Source: Gracilariopsis chorda (taxonomy: Eukaryota > Rhodophyta > Florideophyceae > Gracilariales > Gracilariaceae). From it: 64,000 nt of DNA. The stretch covers positions 176,306 to 240,305 of the forward strand of contig NBIV01000097.1 in the NCBI GenBank assembly GCA_003194525.1. Direction: 5' to 3'. Within the stretch, counting starts at the first letter, position 1. Every line of letters begins with the position of its first letter. Both the position numbers and the translations under genes were made by a program. Under the pieces are notes generated by a model, which worked only from the letters and a program-made list of their open reading frames with translations, did no database searches and was not told the origin of the DNA. This document shows positions 8,778 to 19,383 of the stretch, one piece after another.

Positions 8778-11700
8778 TGCGGTGAGCGTGAAGAGATGAG
8801 AAGATTGATGTACAGCGGAGTAAGGGATTCGCTGGGGCGTGGAGATGGATTGTAAGCGCGCTGCAGATCGGAGCCTTCCGGTCCACAACTTGAGAAAGTC
8901 CGGGACGGGGGGTGTGATTGGCTGTTTCTAACAAATGCAGTTGCCCTTCATTTTAAGGCGTTGGATTTGCTGATTATTGCCCAAGCCGAGAGATGCGACC
9001 TAAAGTTACCAAGGGTATGCTACAGTGGCATCCGTAGTCTGCTTAAAGTTATCTAGATGCGGAGCGTGTTTTAGCCTTACCATGTCCGACAGTTGCGCAG
9101 GTCTCGATCTTAGTGTACATACAGTACAGGGGGGTAGATTGCTAACCCTTATCGCTACACGGAATAGTGGCACCCTATTCAAAACGGTCATCCTGCGAAC
9201 TATATCAAGTCAGGCATTAATGAGAAGCAACATGCCGCTACAAGCGCAATTGTTTACAACAGCTCAGTAATGAGCATCTGCCGCTGAGCTATAGCCCTCT
9301 CTGATCGTTTAGCCCGAAACGGCGCTATCAACAGCAATCTGTTCAATATCCTTAAACCAAAAAAGTATATCACCCTCCGGTGGTAAGGGAGCAACAATTC
9401 CGTCATCTTTTTCACTGCCACAGTCCATAATATTCTCAGACTCACTCAGTCTGGTCCGTGTCTGGATCGGTTTTGATCGTTCAGTGACCATGGCTGGTTG
9501 ATGGTGCTCGGAAACGGGTCGACACTTAGCAACAGAGATCATGCGAGTGGCAACCGACGACCGGGAGCAAAGTCTCCCCTATAGGTGTGCCACGTGCTGC
9601 GGGGTGGCATTACTTAGAGGGAGGCACTGCTCCAAGTGGCACAATTGCGAGCCTCCCCCCCTGTATCACTTGCGAAGCACGTTGGACCTGAGCACAAACC
9701 CCACCATCCTGGCACTGGCGATGGAACTGCAAACGGAACACAGGTCACTGAACTCAAGGGATAAACCTTCACCCCGCTTTTCCTCATTCATCTCATGGAC
9801 CAACGGTCTTATCTTGCTAGTTGTTTTGAAGCAAATCACTGTACAATCACTACTTGTTACAAGTTGTTCGTAAAAAAAGCGCTACTATATGATAGGATCG
9901 TCAGTCCACCTGCACTTTTTGCGCGGAAGTATCCTAAGCTTCATAGGTATTGCAGTTTCGATACGTGAGTAGGTCGAACCTTTTGAATGCCTGTTTCTAC
10001 TCCATCCTCGCGTTCAAATGCAGGTATAAACTGTCAACGGTGAGTTATGTACGGCAAGTGCACTACGTCCCCGGTTCCTTGTCACGTCAGTGGTACTTGT
10101 TGGGAAGGGGATTTGCGGAACAGTTCGAACGACGACAATTGCATGTTACTGCCCGCCATGATGCTTTGAGTGACGCATACACTGCGTTTTCTGACGTTTG
10201 TATACAAGTCGTAGGTCTGCTTCAAATGCTGTCCTTATAACCCTGATATTCTGTCTCTAGCTAGCGTGTTTGAATACTTTAAGCAGAGACAAGTTCTTTG
10301 ATTAGGACTCCTCCTACCCTTGGTACGACGTTTTCGGAATTAGTTGCGTGCGCCCCATAAACAAACACCAATATCTACATTTTGTCTCAGCCGAAGGAAC
10401 CCCAAAGACAGATGAATCGGAGGGGAACAGCCGCTGTCCTTCTTACGGCTTCGATCCGTTGACAGATGGTCCGATCGTGTGGGGTACGCTGTCAGCTCTT
10501 CTATTGCCATTACTTTCTGTAGGCTTTCTCCCATGTCTTCCTGATCAGGATCAGGGACGCTCAAAGAAAAAGAACCAAAGCGAATCAGCGATTGTGACTG
10601 CTTTGGAACTACAGTTCATTTGTTATATCTTTCCTCAATATTCGAACGAACTTTCATAAACCACCATCACCAAACTCTGAGATAAGTTGCTCGGCTTCAC
10701 AGGCATTGCAACCCAATTGTTGTACACTTGCGAAGGCCGGTAGGGTTCAATAGTTGTCTTCATGTACAGCATTTGCGTTTCGGCGTATCTCAGGTTTCTC
10801 AAGTTCAATGTGGATACTAGCAAGCATTATCTGCTGCTTGGTAAAGCGCTTAATTCCACACCACCTATTTGTAAGATCGCAATAAGCACGAGTTTCAAGA
10901 ATCTCGAGTTCTCTTTGGCCTACGGGCGACTTTTGGAAATGTGTAAATGGACCACTGTAACCAAGGGTGAAGGGATAGAAGGCTAATACTTTATTCTTCT
11001 ACTACTCAGTCCTGTTCTTGTGCAGAATGACCGACTTTAATGACAGCATTTCTTCCAGTTCCATCAAATGCGAAATTGTAAGCAAGACCATGGCGCTGTT
11101 TCCAGCAGTAGAAATGCATGTGATTCGTGAGTGTAAATCGTTGAGACGATGGGACGTGCATTGATATTGGTGGTCTCGAATGTAGATGCAATTTGCTGGA
11201 ACAATGTGTTTGAGGTGCTAAACAAGCTTGACAAAGCAGAATTCAGGAATGCGTAGAACTACAATGCATGTGTTTTCACGGAGAGGTGAGTTTGGGAAGT
11301 GTAAGTGAGATGTGGACGGCAACATGGTGCAGAAGATTGCGCAATGTTGTTCGGGCGCATGGGTGGATGGAGTCATGGATTGTGTTGTATCAGCTGGTGC
11401 TAATACTGTTACTAGACATGCAAAGCGGTGTTTCGAACGTTTCTTTTCATGCGCATCGTTCGGAATTGCTTGTTTGAGGAGGATGGGGAGCAGTTTCGAC
11501 AAGACGGCAAACAGCTCGAATTGAATAGACTGAGAGTGCGCTGCAGGGGGTGATGTATGATGTGATGCTTTTGATTTGAAAGGAAACCTGGCGAGTATAG
11601 TTAGCTGGCCAAACGAATTAGTGTTCGGCGTGAATGACATGACATCGACATGGGGTTGGACATTTGCTTTAGTCAAATCGGTAGAAGGGGTGATAGAAAT

Positions 11701-13346
11701 CGGATTGGAACGTTGAATGTAAGGTTAGGTGGAAACACGGTGGAGAAAGAAATGCACGCAATGCACCAAGGGTACCAACGGTACCGTTTAGCAGCGATAA
11801 CATTTTGTGACAAGTGGAGCGGTAATACGAAGCGAGGTGACTTGACGGGTTATAACGGTAGTGGCGGAGAATTCTGGTGGCTGTCAGGGATGTGTACCTA
11901 GCTACCCTGGGTAGAAGGTGGGGGGTTGGGGGAGGCTGGGCTGTTGAGGAGGAGCGATAGATAGGAATGGATTGGCGCAGAAGCGTGGAGTGAAGTATCT
12001 TTCCTTGCGGAGATTCGATATTGATTGCGAGCAAGAACTGATGGCGGGCGCTTGTAACAACCGTAAGCTGATGATGATGATGCGGATGACTTGTTGACAG
12101 GTGAATGGAGCGGAGGTGTGATTGGGCAGATGCTGGGGGGGGGGGCGTCTGACAACGGAATCTGCGGCGCAGTGTTGGGTGCGTGCTTCCCACGTGTGCG
12201 TGGTGTAAAGATTATTGGATACCAATTCGTCCGATCCGTTTTCTCGTGCTTGTCTTTTTATTATAATAATAGTTGCACAAGGGTTGGTAAGAGGGGAGCG
12301 CGGATCACGTCCGACAGCTCGCTATACTGGTCACGTTGACACTATGTTGTGAATGAAGGATGGGTGGGAGTACAAGGGTAAGGCCATCGGGTTTACGGGG
12401 TGGGGAGACCTCGACAAAAGAACGCTGCGCTGAGAGACTGCCGTTGGGGGGGGGGGTGGAGAGAACGAGGCGGATGGGGAGGGGGTGCAGTGGAGTACCC
12501 AACCAAACACATCAAACTTGAGGTGGGAGGACTGTAATCTTATACGTGCGCAGCAGTGAAATCAAGTCGCGCGCGAGATGGTAACCAAGCTAGATACGGT
12601 GGTAACGAGGAGTACGCGCGCACTGACGGCATGAGGAAGCACGCTGACGCAAGGGCGCGTAACTGCTCACAACCGGCGAAGGCCACGTAGTGCGCCGACG
12701 GCACAGCAAGGCGATGAGGTACGGGCGCTCTGGTATACGCACTCTACGGGCACACTGGTATGCGCGGTCCGACGCTTAATTTGCGGGCGGATTGAGGAGC
12801 GACGAAAGCGGCGCGCATCCGCGTCAGCGTGTAATGGAAGCGGTCGTAAGCGCTGTGTAATCGCAATTCAGCGCCGCAATCGCTCACCGGCACGTGTAGC
12901 AGCCGGCCGCGTTGCCGCCGCGCTGTGCGCAGTCGATTGCATGAATCGCGCCGCACCATTGGCCCCACTCTCCTTCATTAGCTCCCGACCTTCCACACGA
13001 GCCCGCCTTTGACGCCCTTACCTGCAGTTCTGACTTCGTACGCTTCGTGGCTACGCCGAACCGCATCACATCTGCCTTCCCGTCATGCAGCTTACCTCAA
13101 CATGAATCATTCTTCATCACTTTACACCGCTTGCCCACCTCCACCCCTCCTCTACAAATACCCCACCCCGACTTGACGTGCCTGCGTCGCTCCGCTCTTC
13201 CCCCTCTCCCCCCCCTCTTTCGTTGCCAACTTAGGTGTTCCTCTGTCAACTACTACCTTTTCCCATAACACATTAACTCGCTCACACTCACTCGACACTC
13301 ACACACGCAGCCGTTCTTTTTGTTGGTACACTCTTGCGATTAGCTG
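8778..13346. other. 4.6 kb stretch without a recognised gene
   Basis: Several open frames of 60-150 codons exist on both strands (for example 9309-9542 minus, 10348-10659 plus, 11218-11640 minus with an ATG start), but none has a domain I can name and they are no longer than chance would give. The stretch contains three TACC-N3-GGTA inverted motifs (9007-9017, 10315-10325, 11773-11783) and poly-G runs near 12136 and 12446. The last 250 bp before the Gly-rich gene are strongly pyrimidine-rich and are probably its promoter and leader. Old, fully decayed transposon sequence is a plausible content. Confidence 0.5.
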
Positions 13347-14177
13347 ATGATGCTTTCAACTCGCAGTGCATTCGTGTTGGTTGTGCTGGTAGGCGTGATC
13401 TGGCGCGCGCATGCCGTACCCACGCCCGTCGTGATCCTCGGCGGACAGGGCGGTGACGGCGGAGATGGCGGTGCAGGCAACGCCGGTGGAGAAGGAGGAA
13501 ACGGCTTCCTGGTAGCCGTAGGCGGACGAGGCGGCAACGGCGGAGACGGCGGAGACGGCGGCGTAGCCGATGGTAGCTCGCCCCAAGGCGGAGGCGGAGG
13601 CAACGGTGGCGACGGAGTAGCAATCTTCGACGACGGCGTGCCGACTATCGGGTCCGGCATTGGCGGATCTGGCGGTCAGGGCGGCCAGGGCGGGGTGTCA
13701 TTCGATGGACTAGGCGCTCGAGGCGGCAAGGGTGGAAATGGAGGGGCCGGAATCATCGGCGGTGACGGCGGTGCTGGCGGTACTGGCGGAGTTGGAAAGA
13801 CGGCTGGTGAAGGTGGAGACGGTGGTGATGGAGGAGATGGTGCAATTGCCATCCCGCTTGTCGGTAACGGTGCGAGTACGCCTTCGGCGTTGTCGATTGT
13901 GCCGTTCGCGACGGAGCAGGGAGTGGCTGCTGCGGCGGTTCCGATTTCGGTGGAGGACTCTAGCACTGCTGCGGCTGCTACGGCGATTCCCGTGCAGTTG
14001 GTGAGCACTTCGAACGGCACGCCGGTGCTGATTGGTGGCATTGGCGGACGGGGAGGTGACGGAGGCACGGGCGCTCCGAATGGCGCGCCGGGACGAGATG
14101 GCAGGAATGGAAGACGTGAACGTCCGACCGGAGGGCTTGAATATCTGCAGCAGCTGCTGGCTCAGAACGGGCTCTGA
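13347..14177 (+). CDS. Secreted glycine-rich repeat protein
   Basis: ATG-ATG at 13347, stop TGA at 14175-14177, 276 residues. A signal peptide (about 1-23, ending RAHA-VPT) is followed by a long array with three-residue periodicity GG-x-GG-x (about 31-165), interrupted by short non-Gly islands (FLVAVGG, VAIFDDGVPTIG). A Gly-poor Ala/Val/Ser segment spans about 170-230, a second short GG-x-GG array follows, and the C-terminal tail is basic (RDGRNGRRERPTGG). The pattern resembles cell-wall glycine-rich proteins and collagen-like or PGRS-like repeats. A structural role in the wall or extracellular matrix is inference. There are no Cys or Tyr cross-linking clusters. Long Pro-rich frames on the opposite strand are mirror images of the GGN codons. 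Confidence 0.75.
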   Translation: MMLSTRSAFVLVVLVGVIWRAHAVPTPVVILGGQGGDGGDGGAGNAGGEGGNGFLVAVGGRGGNGGDGGDGGVADGSSPQGGGGGNGGDGVAIFDDGVPTIGSGIGGSGGQGGQGGVSFDGLGARGGKGGNGGAGIIGGDGGAGGTGGVGKTAGEGGDGGDGGDGAIAIPLVGNGASTPSALSIVPFATEQGVAAAAVPISVEDSSTAAAATAIPVQLVSTSNGTPVLIGGIGGRGGDGGTGAPNGAPGRDGRNGRRERPTGGLEYLQQLLAQNGL

Positions 14178-14819
14178 GAAGCGCGAGAGTTTGAAGAATG
14201 CGCAAGCTGTTTGTTTTTTATTGGGGGTTTAAAGGCGAAGGTGGTGCGGACGAAGAGGACTGGAGTTTTTTCTATGATGAAGTGAATGTTTGAATGTTAG
14301 TTATTGAGGCCCATTATTCTATAAAGCGTATATATAAACAAAGAGTTTAAACCGCGTGCGGTTTTTGCTTTCCCGTCGTTGCTTCCTCATCCGTCGAGGG
14401 TGGTGGAACACGACTGGGGCGGCACGGCATGACGCGGGAAACTGTGGTTGTTTACTTGACTCCCGAGGGCGAGGGCGACGGCGGGGGCAGTTTGGGTCTC
14501 TTCTGTGGTGGATGATATACGTGTACCAGCTGCGACAATCAGCTTCCACGGAAGAGCGCAAGATGAGCATCGCGAATTGGCACGCGCGCAATTACAGTGG
14601 GCGCGCGCTTACAGACGGATGGGCGGAGCCACAGCGGGCGCACGTGGCGCACCTCCGTTGCGCACTTGCGACGTGTAATTGCGCGAGTCGCGCACGCGCC
14701 GCGCTCGCGCCGCCACGTGAACGGCGCTTCGCTCACGACGATCGCTTTGCCCTTCGCCAGGCGCGCCTTTGAGAGCTCCACGCGCGGCGCTCACCACTTT
14801 CCCCTTCGCTCTCCCCCCC
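14178..14819. other. Intergenic stretch
   Basis: AT-rich TATATAAACA near 14330 may belong to the 3' end of the upstream gene. The segment 14570-14810 is very GC-rich with many CGCG steps and leads into a TATA box at 14820. No gene seen. Confidence 0.5.
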
Positions 14820-14826
14820 TATAAAA
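14820..14826 (+). promoter_or_regulatory. TATA box of the Tyr/Asn-rich secreted protein gene
   Basis: TATAAAA preceded by a C-run. A start site 25-30 bp downstream would lie near 14850, past the first in-frame ATG (14843), so translation should begin at the next one, 14981. Confidence 0.65.
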
Positions 14827-14980
14827 CTGCGTCGCCTCCCGCATGCCGCCTTCGTCTCCGCCCCCATCCCCCGCCCCACTACCTTCTCCGCCGTCTTCGC
14901 CGTCTTCGCCGTCTTCGCCGCTCCGTTCTTCCTCCGTTCCCCCGTCGTCCGCCCTCGGCCTCCCTGGCGCGCCGCTCGTC

Positions 14981-15682
14981 ATGCGCTTCTCCTGCCGTTT
15001 GTGCGCTGTCTTTTTCGTCGCGCTGAGTGTCGCTGCGGCGTACGCCTCCTTGCTCCCGCCTTCTGCTTCGCTTCCTCGCGATGATCCCACCGCCGCGGCG
15101 CAGGCCTCCTCGTCGCGAGCGCCCCGTCGCTCCGTTCGCCAAGCGCGAGTCGCGGTGGCGTCCTCTTCGAAGCAGCCGCCACAGCTAGCCGTTGCGAACC
15201 GCCCCGCCCCCGCCCAAGTCCCTGCCGTCCGCCGGCTTGCGCCAAACGCACAGCTTGTGAAACCGCTGCACAAGCAGTCCGCAGTCAGTCGCGAGGCCGC
15301 TTACCAGCGGGAACGCCTCCAACGCCCGCTCACGAGAAAGGCGTCCACCAAGTCCCACGCCCACGCCAAGAACAAAAAGCCCACAAGCGCACACAAGTCA
15401 GCGACAAAGCCAAAGCCGTTGACAGGCGGAGAGATTCATCGTCGCCGACGCGGTGCACCCGATCAAGGCGTTCTGGTGGACAAGTCGTACGAAGCTCCCT
15501 GGTATAGTTTTTCATTCCATAAACCAGACGGCGGCCTTCATTATAACAATGGCAACGGATATCTTCTCGGCTACCAATATCGTGACGGCCATCGCTACCG
15601 CAACCGACCGCGTCCCGGCAACAGCTACGAGAATCGCGAGGACTTTCACTACAAGGACGGTAACTACTATGCGTATTTTTAG
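14981..15682 (+). CDS. Secreted basic protein with Tyr/Asn/Gly-rich tail
   Basis: Start chosen at the ATG at 14981 (233 residues), because it opens directly with a signal peptide (MRFSCRLCAVFFVALSVAAA) and because an earlier in-frame ATG at 14843 lies only 17 bp after the TATA box. The mature protein has an Ala/Arg/Pro-rich region, a Lys/His-rich basic stretch (about 120-155), an Arg run (HRRRRG) that could be a processing site, and a final 50 residues dense in Tyr, Asn, Gly and charged residues (YLLGYQYRDGHRYRNRPRPG). Tyr-rich tails in secreted proteins can be cross-linked or bind wall polymers; here that is inference. I do not recognise the family. Confidence 0.65.
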   Translation: MRFSCRLCAVFFVALSVAAAYASLLPPSASLPRDDPTAAAQASSSRAPRRSVRQARVAVASSSKQPPQLAVANRPAPAQVPAVRRLAPNAQLVKPLHKQSAVSREAAYQRERLQRPLTRKASTKSHAHAKNKKPTSAHKSATKPKPLTGGEIHRRRRGAPDQGVLVDKSYEAPWYSFSFHKPDGGLHYNNGNGYLLGYQYRDGHRYRNRPRPGNSYENREDFHYKDGNYYAYF

Positions 15683-18420
15683 AAGGAAAGAGTGTCCTTC
15701 AATGCCACTTGTCACGTCGTAGCGCCACTGCGTAACGCTCCTTCCGCCGTTTCAAGTCTTGAGTGTGGCCACTTGATAGTTGCTGCCTTCGGTACCGTTG
15801 GTACTAACGGTATGTACCAGCGGTATCTACCTACTTTTGTGTCCACCCTTTTCCAAACCTTGTATATAATAGGTCGTGCAATCTTTTTCCAGCTGTGTGC
15901 GTCGAATCAGCTACTTGCGTTCAACCGAGAGCCAGCTCTCAATAAACATAGGCAATAGCTATTTGCTCCACCTGTGTTCATCCAAACGCTTCGCACAACT
16001 CTTCAAATGCTAGATATACCCTGTAAGTGGAAACCGCTTTACCTGCGCTTGTTGTCTCGCAGCCAGTCACCTAGCCCTCATACCGACACTCACGCTCTCG
16101 AGTGTGCGCCACTCTCAACGGCGCGTTGTTCCACACCCGCCTGTCCACACGGACAAACACCATTTTCATACACGGTAAGCCTCACACCACGCATTCTGCC
16201 AGGTTGCTTACTCACTAGGCGCCAACACCACCTGCAACGCTGTCCACGCACGGCAGCAACACGTTGCGCCCATTGCTCCACCAGCCACCTCCTGCATCCT
16301 CCTGCACATTATTGTGCACTGGCGACTCTCTGCACAACCTCAACTTGTTCTACAGTTGGGGTCTTGACATCACAAAGGCACACCAAAGGCAAATTTGACA
16401 TGATGCTATCTGCAGCATTGCTTTGGCGCACCGCCTTCCAGATTGTACCGTTGCTTACACCGCGTTACGCACCGATTTGCTTGTGAAGCTCAGAAGCAAC
16501 CCCCACCTTTTTTTGTTTGCCGAGTACCGTTGTACCAGGTTACGAAGGTACTGTACCTTTGGTACCGTTGTTACCCATGGCATCGCTAGTAGCGATTCGC
16601 TACCCTTGTATTCTGAGAAGATCTTTTGAAATCAGTGGACACAAACCCCAACGTTACGATCGCCGTTCGCATTCGCCGCCCTTCATCGCCGCCAAGCGCT
16701 ATCTCCGTCACCCGGTACAGATGTTGCTGTCAATCGCGATAAAATCATCTTGCGATCGCCACCGCTCCCATCGCTCTTCATCGCTACCCGCCCGCTATTG
16801 CTAGTGTCGGCTATTGCTAGAACGCTACTGCCGGCCGTCGCCACCACCATTCGTCACCTCCGCCGCATTTGTATTCACCGCCCACAACTGTCACCGCGTG
16901 CTATCGGGAACCACCTGCCAGTGCTATCGTCGCCCCAAAATCGCACTCGACATCGTACTCCCACAATCGCGCTCACTACACTCCTCCGGAGATTTCGTAG
17001 TTGCTTTTTACTGTCTTGTACATTTCATCAACACTGCACTGCACTCCAGTTTTATCGCACATGAGCGTCTGTTCACTAAACTGCTCGTGGTCCTTTTCCT
17101 GCCTAATCGCATGGCACCACTGAGATCTTGCTTTCAATGTCTTGGCTTTGCGTTGTTTTGCTGTAGCGATCGCTGTATTAATCGCAGTATCCTTGCACTT
17201 TTATTGAGCATTTGATGCCGACGTTCATCCGTCATCCTTGCAGCCCTTCCTTTGCAACCATTCGTCCTTTTTCACATGCTATCTCATATTTTCACTTCGC
17301 ACACTGGGTAGCCTTCTCTTGAAATTCCGAATCGCATTTTGCGCGAAGGCGCAAATCTATTCAACCTGTGATAGATGAACCTGTGTATGAAGTCAAACAG
17401 CTCGCGGCGAATTGTCTAGCTGTTTCGCCTCCTGCGGTAACGTCTCAAGCTGTTGAGTCTGTAAATGCTTCGCCGTACAGTCTCGACGTTCGTGGACCAC
17501 TTGGCATTCGTGCAAAAGGATTACACAAGATTGAACGGGTCTGTATGGGAGATGAGCGGGATGGAATGCCGAGAAGGCGCGGTTTCTCTGGCTGTGTTGA
17601 AGAAGCTTTTGATAGAGCTGATGACCATTGCACGATATGTTAACTATAGTAGCAATCGGGAATCTTCGCGAATGCATGCTGCAATGGCGATGCAAGAGGG
17701 AGAAGGCCGCTGCGACGGAAGCGCTTTGTGGGGATCAATGATGATCTGTCAACTGGGGAGTAGTGATACGGACGAAGTTTAAAGAAGCTGAAAGTCTCCG
17801 GGAAACAGGACTGCTGGATGGAAAGAAAGCGCTATTCGGGTTCTTCCAGTCTTGTTTTTCGTTCTCTCCAAGAAGAAGTTAACAGACTTGGAACGAAAGC
17901 GAATGAGTGCAGTGACCATTTCACAAGAAAGCCTACTGCAAACGCTCGATTACCGCCCAGAAAGTGTGATTGATCTCGATACGAAACAGTCGGAGATACG
18001 TAGACCACGACCTAAGTACTGCTGAAATGCGCTCGGACCAACGCGTCTCGACGCGAAGATGTAACATTAAAGACAATTAATGTTAGGGCTCCCAGCTTAT
18101 TTCTGAGACAACGGCTGATGAAGAAAGAGAAAGCACAAGGCCTTCTTCGGCTGTTCTCTGTATAGAGGGCCAAATCTTCGACGGAGCGTGGAGTGGCCTT
18201 GTATGGTCAATACGCCCCAGATTTATGGGAGATATCTACCGAAGGGTAGCGGCTAGCAGTGCTATCTTACCTGATAGGAAGTCCGCAAGGTACGAAGGTA
18301 GTCTGCGCGTGAGATACAAAACGAGCGAATAAGAACTTGGAATATGCCCGACGCATGAGCAATCAACTGACATAGTGAGGTCTAGGAAGTGAATTATGAG
18401 TTTTTATAATGGCAATATTG
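15683..18420. other. 2.7 kb intergenic stretch
   Basis: No gene recognised. It carries three exact TACC-N3-GGTA motifs (15793-15803, 15815-15825, 16554-16564) with degenerate neighbours around each. Frames at 15974-16486 and 17368-17782 lack ATG starts or domains. I looked on the minus strand at 17000-18400 for the missing C-terminal half of the pirin gene (a GLQLW-type block) and did not find it. Confidence 0.5.
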
Positions 18421-18432
18421 CTAACCCTTACC

Positions 18433-18924
18433 ATCAGTAGCAGGCATTTCACTGTGAACAATGCCACGACCGGCAGTCATCCACTGCAAATCACCCACTC
18501 CTATTGTACCAGCATGGCCCTTGTTATCCTCATGATGGAATGCTCCCTCCAGCATGTAGGTGACAGTCTTCATTCCGCCATGGCGATGGTCCGGAAAGCC
18601 TGCCGGTTTCGTCACATTAAACTCGTCGAGCAGCAGAAAAGGGTCCAAATTTGGGAGTTCGGTTGATCCAATACTTTTTCTTACGCGGGCACCAACACCT
18701 TCTGATTGCTCGCGCGCAATGACAACTCTTTTAACGTCGCGAAAGCAATCATGCTTGGGGTGGAAGTTGTTAATCGCTTCGATACTGTTTGCAAAAGATT
18801 TGGTAGCAAGAGTGACATTGAAGGAAGCGGAATTGTATGAATAATGAATGCTGAGGCTATTACAAGATGGAAGAGAAAGAACAAGACGTGCTTTTTCGAA
18901 AGCCTTTGCGTGTTTGCTTACCAA
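18433..18924 (-). pseudogene. Pirin-like gene fragment (N-terminal half only)
   Basis: The minus-strand frame encodes the N-terminal cupin of pirin: VKRVVIAREQSEGVGARVRKS, DPFLLLDEF, then FPDHRHGGMKTVTYMLEG and GDLQWMTAGRGIVHSEMP. The His pair of DHRHGG and the H/E of HSEMP correspond to the iron-binding residues of pirin. The usual protein is about 290 residues; here homology stops after HSEMPATDG. At that point (GATG followed by GTAAGG, donor at 18431-18426) the sequence looks like a splice donor, but no following exon is visible within 1.4 kb. No ATG precedes the homologous part in frame, and a GTAAGC donor-like site occurs at about 18921. So this is either the middle exon of a gene with longer introns than its neighbours, or a truncated copy. 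I favour a truncated copy, weakly. Confidence 0.6.
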
Positions 18925-19383
18925 TACAATTTGTATTATACAAGAAGAGAAAACGGCACGAGGTAGAGCAGGTGAGTGGTACGATATGTCCGTCGCTTAT
19001 GGTCAGAGTGTTTCGGTGTGTTCCGCTCTATATTTCTTCGACGGGGACACATGCACGGGACAGACACAGAAGCGTAGGGGGCTTCCGGTCGCCACCGGAA
19101 GTTGGTCACAAAGTCTTGGGAACATGGAGTCGGTTAGACGGCGGTGGTTTGAAGGTCGCTGGAGTGGGCCACGGCGATAGTTACTTTGTGAGCAATCAGC
19201 GCCGGTATTGTGGGGAACTCATCACGACGCATTTGGTTAAGCGAGATTCTTTGCCGCCGGTTGAACTCGCATATTGGACAGCGTTCCGATCCAGGACACG
19301 TATTCGTCATTCTTTCTTACAAGGTCTAAAGGGTTACAGAGGTGTACAAGCAAGGGGAGGAGAGTGCTAATCTAATTTGTCAT
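18925..19383. other. Short intergenic stretch
   Basis: Between the pirin fragment and the phosphatase 3' end. No repeat or gene recognised. Confidence 0.45.

Noticed and set aside
9541-9873. Cys/His-containing 110-codon frame resembling a zinc finger
   Set aside because: The Cys/His spacing fits no family I know and the opposite strand is equally open.
13288-14068. Long Pro-rich frames on the minus strand
   Set aside because: They are the complement of the GGN codons of the Gly-rich gene, which has the signal peptide and ATG.
16700-17220. Overlapping plus-strand frames of 100-130 codons
   Set aside because: Two frames overlap throughout, composition is Arg/His/Leu random-like, and no domain is visible.
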